In this document: positions 1 through 5,741 of the stretch, one piece after another
Numbering within the stretch: the stretch's first letter is position 1
Layout of the letters: every line of letters starts with the position of its first letter
Origin: Fusobacteriaceae bacterium
GTDB lineage: Bacteria; Fusobacteriota; Fusobacteriia; Fusobacteriales; Fusobacteriaceae
DNA: 12,050 bases
Assembly (NCBI GenBank): GCA_016938425.1
Contig: JAFGUR010000257.1
Location: 1 to 12,050 of the forward strand
Reading direction: 5' to 3'
The notes under the pieces: model-generated
The model's input: the letters and a program-made list of their open reading frames with translations, nothing else
Told to the model about the DNA's origin: nothing
The model's database searches: none
Position numbers and translations under genes: made by a program

Positions 1-660
1 GGTCAAGTTAAAGGTTTAGCTATGGCTACAAAAAACTCACAAGATGGTATCTCAATGATACAAACTGCTGAAGGAGCTTTAAATGAAACTCATTCAATAG
101 TACAAAGAATGAGAGAACTTGCAGTACAATCTGCCAATGATACTAATACTGATTCAGATAGACAAAAAATTCAACTAGAAGTAGATCAATTAGGTGAAGA
201 AATCAACAGAATAGGGAATACTACAGAATTTAATACAAAAACTCTTATGAATGGTGAATTCAAAGATGATGGGGCAACTTATCATATAGGTGCTAACAAA
301 GACCAGAATGTAAATCTTAAATTTAGTGATATGAGAACAGATGCTTTAGGAATATCTGGTATTAAAGTAGATACTCAAGAAGATGCAAATAATGCCATTA
401 AAACAATTAATGATGCATTAGAAAATGTTTCTACAGAAAGAGCTAAATACGGGGCAATGCAAAATAGATTAGAACATACTATTAATAACTTAAGAGTATC
501 TGGAGAAAATCTACAAGCAGCAGAGTCAAGAATAAGAGATACAGATATGGCAAGTGAAATGGTTAAGTTAAACAAAGACAAAATCATTTCTCAAAGTGGT
601 ACAGCAATGTTAGCACAAGCTAATGCTACACCTCAAAATGTTTTACAATTGTTAAGATAG
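1..660 (+). CDS. Flagellin, 5'-truncated by window edge
   Basis: Structural protein of the flagellar filament, secreted by the flagellar export apparatus and polymerised under the FliD cap. The frame is open from base 1 (codons for GQVKGLAMATKNS), so the gene begins before the window. Comparison with the flagellin at 958-1776 shows that exactly 53 N-terminal residues are missing; the 219 residues visible plus 53 equal the 272 of the paralogue. It has the conserved D1 stretch QRMRELAVQSAN, which is the TLR5-recognition region of known flagellins, and the C-terminal D0 helix ending in QNVLQLLR. The central part is very short, so the surface-exposed D2/D3 domains are lacking and the filament would be of the minimal core type. 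The ATG at 22 is an internal Met, not the start. It differs from the paralogue mainly in the middle, and long stretches near the 3' end are identical at DNA level. Confidence 0.97.
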   Translation, partial: GQVKGLAMATKNSQDGISMIQTAEGALNETHSIVQRMRELAVQSANDTNTDSDRQKIQLEVDQLGEEINRIGNTTEFNTKTLMNGEFKDDGATYHIGANKDQNVNLKFSDMRTDALGISGIKVDTQEDANNAIKTINDALENVSTERAKYGAMQNRLEHTINNLRVSGENLQAAESRIRDTDMASEMVKLNKDKIISQSGTAMLAQANATPQNVLQLLR

Positions 661-670
661 ATAAAACATA

Positions 671-707
671 ATATTTCTCTACCCAAAATTATTGGGTAGA
701 GAAATAT
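671..707 (+). terminator. Perfect 16-bp hairpin after the first flagellin gene
   Basis: Arms 671-686 and 692-707 are exact inverted repeats with a 5-base loop (aatta), starting 10 bases after the stop codon. No T tract follows on the + strand, so it may act as a 3'-end stability or processing hairpin, or as a weak terminator, rather than as a standard intrinsic terminator. Confidence 0.55.
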
Positions 708-800
708 AAAAGAGTCATTAAAAAATCCTGAAATTAGTAGCTTTGAAGAAATCAATCCAATAATTTAGAATCTAATCCTCCAAAGATTTTAGAAAACCTT

Positions 801-948
801 GTTAGGGGCAAAAGCTTTAAAAGAGTTTGAGCCACAATACCTATATTTATAAACAGTCATACTTACTGGAGTGTAGATGTGGTGGCTTGTCCACCAAACA
901 GTATAACCTAGGGTACTGTGAAAACAAGGAAGCTAAAATCAGGGAGGA
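801..948 (+). promoter_or_regulatory. Structured 5' leader of the second flagellin gene
   Basis: The roughly 290-base gap between the flagellins has no gene. Its second half is richer in GC than its surroundings and can fold locally: TGGTGG (880-885) with CCACCA (891-896), 5-base loop; ACAGTA (898-903) with TACTGT (914-919). An AAACAGT string occurs twice (851-857 and 896-902), each time followed by an ACTG-containing partner. The ribosome binding site at 941-947 comes right after. I could not match it to a known riboswitch class, and the flagellin promoter was not identified with confidence. The first half (708-800) shows nothing recognisable. Confidence 0.45.
924..948 (+). promoter_or_regulatory. 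Paired CsrA-like sites over the flagellin ribosome binding site
   Basis: ACAAGGA (924-930) matches the core of the CsrA consensus (ACARGGA). A second site, AGGGAGGA (941-948), contains the Shine-Dalgarno sequence. The two GGA cores are 18 bases apart, the kind of spacing that lets one CsrA dimer bridge both. The same layout, one upstream site and one over the SD, is known for Bacillus subtilis hag (flagellin), where CsrA represses translation and FliW relieves it. The motif match is seen; regulation by CsrA here is inferred, and no csrA or fliW lies in the window. Confidence 0.5.
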
Positions 949-957
949 TTGATGACA

Positions 958-1776
958 ATGATTATTAACAACAACATATCAGCATTAAATGCTTATAGAA
1001 ACACAAATGACGTCAATGCAAGAGTAGAGAAATCTATGGAAAAATTATCTTCTGGACTAAGAATTAATAGAGCAGGAGATGACGCAGCAGGTTTAGCAAT
1101 TTCAGAAAAAATGAGAGGTCAAATTAAAGGACTAGGAATGGCTACCAAAAACTCTCAAGATGGTATCTCAATGATACAAACAGCTGAAGGAGCTTTAAAT
1201 GAAACACATTCTATTGTACAAAGAATGAGAGAACTTGCAGTACAGTCTGCCAATGACACTAATACAGCAGATGATAGATCAAAATTACAATTAGAAGTTG
1301 ATCAATTGGTTCAAGAAATTAACAGAATTGGTGATACAACAGAATTTAATACAAGAGTTCTTATGGATGGAGAATACACGGGAGATGGAGTATTATTCCA
1401 CATAGGGGCTAATAAAGATCAAAATGTAGATTTGACTTTCAATGATATGAGAGCAGATGCATTAGGAATTGGAAGTATTAAAATTGATACACAAGAAGAT
1501 GCTAATAATTCTATTAAAACAATTAATGATGCATTAGAATCAGTATCAACAGAAAGAGCAAAGTATGGAGCAATGCAAAATAGATTAGAACATACTATTA
1601 ACAATTTAAGAGTATCTGGAGAAAATCTACAAGCAGCAGAGTCAAGAATAAGAGATGCAGATATGGCTAGTGAAATGGTAAAGTTTTCAAAAGACAGAAT
1701 AATCTCTGAATCAGGGACATCAATGTTAGCACAAGCTAACACAGCTCCACAAAGTGTTCTACAATTACTTGGATAA
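958..1776 (+). CDS. Flagellin (complete, minimal core type)
   Basis: Filament subunit of 272 residues. The N-terminal D0/D1 part (residues 1-140) begins MIINNNISALNAYRN and contains the family signature KLSSGLRINRAGDDAAGLA (29-47) and the TLR5-type stretch RMRELAVQSAN. The C-terminal D1/D0 helix ends SMLAQANTAPQSVLQLLG. There is almost no variable central domain. The start at ATG 958 is chosen because flagellins of this family begin MIIN; ATG 952 and TTG 949 are in frame but lie only 4 and 1 bases from the GGAGG at 943-947, against 10 for ATG 958. The gene is a tandem paralogue of the truncated flagellin just upstream and has the same length. It is preceded by a long structured leader with CsrA-like sites and followed by two hairpins. 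An own transcript is likely. Confidence 0.97.
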   Translation: MIINNNISALNAYRNTNDVNARVEKSMEKLSSGLRINRAGDDAAGLAISEKMRGQIKGLGMATKNSQDGISMIQTAEGALNETHSIVQRMRELAVQSANDTNTADDRSKLQLEVDQLVQEINRIGDTTEFNTRVLMDGEYTGDGVLFHIGANKDQNVDLTFNDMRADALGIGSIKIDTQEDANNSIKTINDALESVSTERAKYGAMQNRLEHTINNLRVSGENLQAAESRIRDADMASEMVKFSKDRIISESGTSMLAQANTAPQSVLQLLG

Positions 1777-1800
1777 ACCTTTTAGGTTTTCCAAGTAATT
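1763..1800 (+). other. Long hairpin spanning the flagellin stop codon
   Basis: AATTACTTGGA (1763-1773) pairs with TCCAAGTAATT (1790-1800), and AAACCT (1775-1780) pairs with AGGTTT (1784-1789), giving about 17 pairs with a single bulged T and a 3-base loop. The left arm contains the last codons and the stop codon. No T tract follows. It may stabilise the mRNA 3' end, as for the hairpin after the first flagellin. Confidence 0.6.
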
Positions 1801-1863
1801 CAAAAATCTATAATTTCTAATTTTTTAGAAAGCATGCCTTATAGAAGTAGGATATAATTAAAT

Positions 1864-1917
1864 AAAAGAACTCGAAAACTAAGAACTAATCTTTTTTTCG
1901 AGTTCTTTTGTTTTATT
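1864..1917 (+). terminator. Intrinsic terminator of the flagellin gene
   Basis: A 15-bp perfect stem (1864-1878 with 1895-1909, core GAACTC/GAGTTC) encloses a 16-base loop and is followed by TGTTTTATTT. It lies about 90 bases after the stop codon. The A-rich left flank means it could also stop transcription on the - strand. Confidence 0.8.
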
Positions 1918-1935
1918 TATAGGAACTATTATAGC

Positions 1936-2168
1936 TAGTTGCAAAACTAAAAAATTATTTGTACACAGCTAAAAATAATATAAATATTATTTTTATTGGT
2001 TTTAATGAGAATTAGGTTCTTAAGCCTGTAGTCGAATTATGGAGTGGTGAGGACGGAGTCCTTGCCGTGGATTCGGACTTCGTCTCAATTCCCCACTCTG
2101 GGGATGTATAAAAAACAAAGTTTTTTATACAAGTAAAATTAAGTTGTTGAAATTTTGCAATGAGCTAG
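1936..2168 (+). mobile_element. Dispersed structured repeat, copy 1 (MITE-like)
   Basis: This stretch is a second copy of the sequence at 11450-11697, in the same orientation. Its ends carry an exact 8-bp inverted repeat, TTGCAAAA (1939-1946) and TTTTGCAA (2153-2160), and AGCTAG lies directly on both sides (1933-1938 and 2163-2168), a possible target duplication. Inside, AT-rich flanks enclose a GC-rich core (2011-2105) with four hairpins: AGGTT/TAAGCCT region 2014-2027, GGAC/GTCC 2051-2061, GGAC-TTC-GTCT 2075-2085, CCCC/GGGG 2091-2103; then a 12-bp perfect stem 2105-2116/2120-2131. No open frame codes for a transposase. It looks like a non-autonomous element, perhaps derived from an IS200/IS605-type element whose ends form hairpins, but the parent is not in the window. 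Confidence 0.7.
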
Positions 2169-2199
2169 AACTATAAAGTTAAGAGGAATGAAGATTAAA

Positions 2200-2250
2200 T
2201 TGGTTGAAAAACTAAAAAGTATTTGTATATGAGCAAAAAATAAACAATCT
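2200..2250 (+). repeat. Partial, diverged copy of the left end of the dispersed repeat
   Basis: About 40 bases from 2200 align with the left end of the repeat at 11449 (GTTGxAAAACTAAAAA, then TGTATATG, then AAAAATAA), roughly four of five bases being equal. The structured core does not follow. It lies 32 bases after the end of copy 1, suggesting a decayed or truncated insertion. The remaining stretch to the sigma-28 promoter (2251-2391) is AT-rich and shows nothing else I can name. Confidence 0.6.
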
Positions 2251-2391
2251 TGGATTTAAATATTGAACTTTTAAACTAAAGTAGCTTAGCAACGGTTGGG
2301 AAATATTAAATTAATAACAAAGAGTATTTCTAGCTTATATATTTTATTTGAAAAAAAGTGAATTTAATTTGTTAATATTTTATAAAAACCA

Positions 2392-2419
2392 TTAAGTTTA
2401 TTGGAAATTAAGCCGTTAA
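2392..2419 (+). promoter_or_regulatory. Sigma-28 (FliA/SigD) type promoter of flaG-fliD
   Basis: TTAAGTTT (2392-2399) and GCCGTTAA (2412-2419) match the flagellar sigma-28 consensus TAAAGTTT-N11-GCCGATAA at 7 of 8 positions each, with a 12-base spacer. It lies 39 bases before flaG. Sigma-28 control is what is expected for late flagellar genes such as fliD. Confidence 0.75.
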
Positions 2420-2458
2420 TATATTAAAGATAAAATTATTTTTTGTAGGTGGTGTAAA

Positions 2459-2854
2459 ATGAGAATAGATGATAAGATAGAAAGTTTATCAGTAGCTTCT
2501 CCGAATACAAGTTCAAATATAAAAAGAAATTCTATAGAGGAAGAAAAAAAAGTAGAAAGTCCACAATTAAAAGGGGATATTGTATCTATTAGAGGGTTGG
2601 AAGAAATAAGTAAAAAAATAGATAATTTTGAAGAAAAAAAAATAGATGATGCTATAAAAAAAATGAATGTAAATTCAGATATTTTAAATAAAAATTTAAA
2701 ATTTGAAAAAGATTATTATTATGATAAACTAATTGTAAAGATATATAATAAAGAAACAGGAGATGAAATAAAACAAATACCTGCAAAAGAAGTATTGGAA
2801 TTTGCTAAAAAATCTGAAGAAATAATAGGGTTGTTATTTGATGAGATTATTTGA
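2459..2854 (+). CDS. flaG: FlaG family flagellar protein
   Basis: This is a small cytoplasmic or exported protein of 131 residues from the FlaG family, encoded next to fliD in many flagellated bacteria and linked to control of filament length. The N-terminal half is charged and low in complexity. The C-terminal half (about 78-131) carries the family pattern LKFEKD...LIVKIYNKETGDEIKQIPAKEVL, ending in GLLFDEI, which fits the typical L-x-F...V-K-V-x-D-x-x-T-G-E-x-I-R-Q-I-P...G-L-L-x-D. ATG 2459 has AGGTGG 6 bases upstream (2447-2452). It is the first gene after the sigma-28 promoter and stands 13 bases before fliD, so it is the first gene of a flaG-fliD operon. The N-terminal half is poorly conserved in the family in general. 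Confidence 0.88.
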   Translation: MRIDDKIESLSVASPNTSSNIKRNSIEEEKKVESPQLKGDIVSIRGLEEISKKIDNFEEKKIDDAIKKMNVNSDILNKNLKFEKDYYYDKLIVKIYNKETGDEIKQIPAKEVLEFAKKSEEIIGLLFDEII

Positions 2855-2867
2855 AAGGAGTAAATAA

Positions 2868-4958
2868 ATGGGAATAGAAATGACAGGGTTGGCCTCTGGT
2901 TTAGATACAAAATCAATGGTACAACAGTTAATGGAAATAGAGAGACGTCCTATATATATGAAGCAAAATGAGATAAAAAAAGCTCAAGAAGAAAAAAAGC
3001 ATTGGCAAGAAATAGGAACACAAGTAAAAGCGTTTAGAACTACAGCAATGGATATGAATACGTCGAATCCTTTCAAAAAGAAAAAAGTTTCTATTAGTGA
3101 TGAAAAGTTTGTGGGAGTAGAGTTAGGGCCAAGTGCTAAAAAAGGTACTTATGTTATAGAAGATATTAAGCTTGCTAAATCAGGAACTGCAACTTCAGAT
3201 GGAAAGTTAGAATTTTCTAACGGAGAAAGTTATAATGTTACTGGAGGAAGGTTAGGAACAAGAGAGGTAAGTACAAAATTTATAGATATGTTTTTAAGTC
3301 CAATTGGGAATATGGATTTTTCTAAGATTGGATTTGAAGTAAATGGGAAAAAAATAAATGTTGAATCAACAGATACAATTGGAACTTTTATAAATAAAAT
3401 AAATGCTTCTAATGCAGGAGTAAAAGCTAGTTTTAGTTCTCAAGAAAGAAGATTTAAAATAGAAGCTACGAATGATAAACCTGTTGAAATAAATGCAGAA
3501 GATAAAACTTTTTTAAGAGGATTAGAAATTTCAAAATATGCTGGTAAAAAAGTAACAAATATGACTGAGCCAGACTATAAAAAAACAATGGAATCTTTAG
3601 ATAATTTAGACAATGTAAAAAGAGGTTCTTTTACAATAAATGATTATACAGTAAATGTTAATCCAGAAGTAGATAGTATTGAAGATATTGTATCAAGGCT
3701 TAACAGAGAGGGTTCTCCAGTTAAAGCTTATTTTGATGAAGTAAGTGGAAAAATGAGTATAGTTTCATCTGTAGCGGGAGATGACTTGATATTTCAAGCA
3801 GATACTTCTAATTTGATGAAAGAATTAGGATTTATAAAAGATGAGGATAAAAAAGCTACTGTTTATGAGGGGCAAAAGGCAAGCTTTAAAATGGACGGTA
3901 TTACCTATGAAAGAAATTCTAATGAAATCCTATTTGATGGAATTAAAATAAACCTAAAAAACAATAGTACTGATGGGGAAAAAATAACTATCAAGGTTGA
4001 AAGTGATGTTGACACCATGGTAGAGAAAATAAAGAAATTGGTAGAAGAGTATAATAAGACAACAACAACAATAAATACGAAAACGACTAAAGATGGTCCT
4101 TTACAAGGAGATAGTACTGCTAATGGATTAGCAAATAATCTAAGAACTTATATGGCAAGTTCTGTAAATGGTATAGAGTCAAAATATAGTCAATTGGCTT
4201 TAATAGGAATAGGGACAATAGGAAAAGAGCCAGAACTTGTGGTTAATGAAGAAAAGTTAAGAACTGCTTTAGCAGAAAATCCAGCGGCAATAGAAAGATT
4301 ATTTCTTCAAGCAGGAAATTCTAAAGGTGAACAAAAATTAGGACTAGGAAATGGTGAAAATGCTAAATATTCTTCTCCAAATTACGATGTTTCAGATATT
4401 AATAATATTCAGATAAGAGTTGGAAATAAAGTTTATACAGCTGATGGAGATAATTATAAAATAATGAAAAAAAGTCAACTTTCAGATTTAAAAGTTTCTA
4501 AAGTTGATTTGATAAAACATGTAATTAATGGAGAAATTAAATCAAAAGCAGACTTAGATGCAAGATTAGGAAAAGGAATTCCAAATAATGTTGTGGTAAT
4601 AGATGATATTTCGGGAGCAATAGAGTTTGGAAATGCACCAAGTAGAGGACAAGAGGTTATAGTAGAATCAAACAAAAAATTAAGTAATAGTAGTTATGGA
4701 TTTAATCAAGGGATTGCTAATAAAATTTCAGATTTTTTACAACCTTTAACTACTTATAATGGAACATTAGATAGACAATCAAAAGCTATAGATAATAGAA
4801 TTAAGGAAATGAATGATTGGATAAGTAGAACAGAAGATAGATTATCAATTAGAGAAGATGCTTTAAAATCACAATTTACAGCTATGGAAGGTTCGATACA
4901 AACAAGTAATTCAACAAGTAACTGGTTGCAAGGACAAATTTCACAATTAGGTGGGTAG
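2868..4958 (+). CDS. fliD: Flagellar filament cap protein FliD (HAP2)
   Basis: FliD forms the oligomeric cap at the filament tip under which flagellin folds and inserts. The protein has 696 residues, at the long end for the family. The N-terminal FliD_N region starts with the signature GLASGLDTKSMVQQLMEIE (about 7-25), followed by a coiled-coil-like stretch with HWQEIGTQVKAF. The FliD_C part (about 330-480) contains TINTKTTKDGPLQGDST, and the terminal D0 helix (about 615-696) has GTLDRQSKAIDNRIKEMN and ends SNWLQGQISQLGG. Between residues about 485 and 610 there is an inserted segment with beta-type sequence (VGNKVYTADGDNY; VVVIDDISGAIEFG) just before the C-terminal coiled coil. AAAGGAG at 2854-2860 sets the ATG at 2868. 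The next gene starts 3 bases after the stop, so they are probably translated in a coupled way. Confidence 0.97.
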   Translation: MGIEMTGLASGLDTKSMVQQLMEIERRPIYMKQNEIKKAQEEKKHWQEIGTQVKAFRTTAMDMNTSNPFKKKKVSISDEKFVGVELGPSAKKGTYVIEDIKLAKSGTATSDGKLEFSNGESYNVTGGRLGTREVSTKFIDMFLSPIGNMDFSKIGFEVNGKKINVESTDTIGTFINKINASNAGVKASFSSQERRFKIEATNDKPVEINAEDKTFLRGLEISKYAGKKVTNMTEPDYKKTMESLDNLDNVKRGSFTINDYTVNVNPEVDSIEDIVSRLNREGSPVKAYFDEVSGKMSIVSSVAGDDLIFQADTSNLMKELGFIKDEDKKATVYEGQKASFKMDGITYERNSNEILFDGIKINLKNNSTDGEKITIKVESDVDTMVEKIKKLVEEYNKTTTTINTKTTKDGPLQGDSTANGLANNLRTYMASSVNGIESKYSQLALIGIGTIGKEPELVVNEEKLRTALAENPAAIERLFLQAGNSKGEQKLGLGNGENAKYSSPNYDVSDINNIQIRVGNKVYTADGDNYKIMKKSQLSDLKVSKVDLIKHVINGEIKSKADLDARLGKGIPNNVVVIDDISGAIEFGNAPSRGQEVIVESNKKLSNSSYGFNQGIANKISDFLQPLTTYNGTLDRQSKAIDNRIKEMNDWISRTEDRLSIREDALKSQFTAMEGSIQTSNSTSNWLQGQISQLGG

Positions 4959-4961
4959 ATT

Positions 4962-5567
4962 ATGAGAATATTGATGGATAATGTAGAACAAGTAATAAAT
5001 GAAAAAGAATATGGTAGTTTGGAATTTTTATTGTCGCAACTTTTAAAAGTAATAGAAACAAAAGGAAGAGTAGTAACTTCTGTAAAAATTGATGGTGTAA
5101 ATTTAGATTCTTTATCAGTTTTATCTATGGAAGAAATAGAAATGGTAGAAGTTACAAGTCAAAATCCTCTTTGTTTGTTAAGAGAAACAGTAAAAGAATT
5201 GTCAGACTATTTAGATAATTATTTAAACACTTTAGAAGAAATAATAATTTCACTAAGAGTAGGGGAAAGAATAAAACCCTTAGAAAATTTGGTAGATGGA
5301 ATTTATGGTTTAGAATGGATAATTGAAATTTTAAAAAAATCAGAAGAGTTATTAGAGTATACTGATAAAAAACTAGATATTATTTATTTCAAAGTAGACA
5401 ATGTATTAAGTAACTTAATAAAATTGGTAGAAGAAAAAAATTATGATGAGTTATCTATAATATTGGAATTTTCTTTGCAAGAAGTATTATTTGAAATTAA
5501 GTATTTTATACCAGTAATTTTTGAAAAACTAAAGCTTAATTTAGATGAAGTTAATTATTTAAATTAA
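4962..5567 (+). CDS. Unassigned flagellar-operon protein, possible chaperone
   Basis: The product has 201 residues, with no signal peptide or membrane segment. Residues 1-70 look like a small alpha/beta domain (helix, then VVTSVKIDGVNLDSLSVLS and a strand MVEVTS). The rest (about 71-201) is predicted to be nearly all alpha-helical and acidic, with the segments LSDYLDNYLNTLEEI and VDGIYGLEWIIEILK. It starts 3 bases after fliD with an SD-like AGGTGG (4949-4954) overlapping the fliD end; ATG 4974 is a weaker alternative. It sits where the filament chaperone FliS often lies, and helical export chaperones (FliS, FliT, FlgN) are common in such operons. However, it is longer than FliS (about 130 residues), and I do not recognise FliS motifs. 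I recall similar N-terminal-domain-plus-helix proteins in clostridial and Thermotogales flagellar operons, but cannot name a family. The role in filament export is inferred from position only. Confidence 0.8.
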   Translation: MRILMDNVEQVINEKEYGSLEFLLSQLLKVIETKGRVVTSVKIDGVNLDSLSVLSMEEIEMVEVTSQNPLCLLRETVKELSDYLDNYLNTLEEIIISLRVGERIKPLENLVDGIYGLEWIIEILKKSEELLEYTDKKLDIIYFKVDNVLSNLIKLVEEKNYDELSIILEFSLQEVLFEIKYFIPVIFEKLKLNLDEVNYLN

Positions 5568-5573
5568 TTAATT

Positions 5574-5602
5574 TTGACATAACTAATTAAAAAAGATATA
5601 AT
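5574..5602 (+). promoter_or_regulatory. Perfect-consensus sigma-70 promoter
   Basis: TTGACA (5574-5579) and TATAAT (5597-5602) are separated by exactly 17 bases. Expected transcription start is about 5608-5610, which falls inside the left arm of the terminator hairpin at 5604-5631. It points towards the lipoprotein gene at 5742, leaving a leader of about 130 bases. An 8-bp hairpin (5707-5714 with 5720-5727) lies just before the ribosome binding site of that gene. Confidence 0.75.
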
Positions 5603-5603
5603 T

Positions 5604-5635
5604 AAAAACTAGTGGGATTCCACTAGTTTTTATGT
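5604..5635 (+). terminator. Intrinsic terminator of the flaG-fliD operon
   Basis: A 12-bp perfect stem (5604-5615 with 5620-5631, core CTAGTGG/CCACTAG) has a 4-base loop GATT, and the right arm ends in five Ts. It lies 36 bases after the stop of the last operon gene. Confidence 0.85.
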
Positions 5636-5741
5636 TTAAAGATGAATTATTTTTTTGTAATACATATAGTAAATTATAAATCTTAATGTAATAAGTACTA
5701 ATCGAAATTTCTTGTAATTCAAGAAATAAAAGGAGAAAAAA

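Noticed and set aside
809..840. Possible sigma-28 promoter before the second flagellin (AAAAGCTT ... GCCACAAT)
   Set aside because: The two boxes match only in part and the spacer of about 13 bases is too long compared with the strong site at 2392-2419.
801..945. c-di-GMP riboswitch in the flagellin leader
   Set aside because: The conserved GEMM-I and GEMM-II landmarks and loop motifs are not present.
1419..1742. Long open frame on the opposite strand within the flagellin gene
   Set aside because: A mirror of the flagellin codons, present at the equivalent place in both paralogues, with no ribosome binding site.
1936..2168. Group II intron, tRNA or CRISPR origin for the GC-rich repeat
   Set aside because: No intron domain V, no cloverleaf and no short direct repeats with spacers; the two copies are single and 9.5 kb apart.
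2188..2232. Short frame of 14 codons (MKIKLVEK...) after an AAGAGG sequence
   Set aside because: Too short, overlaps the partial repeat copy, and no further support.
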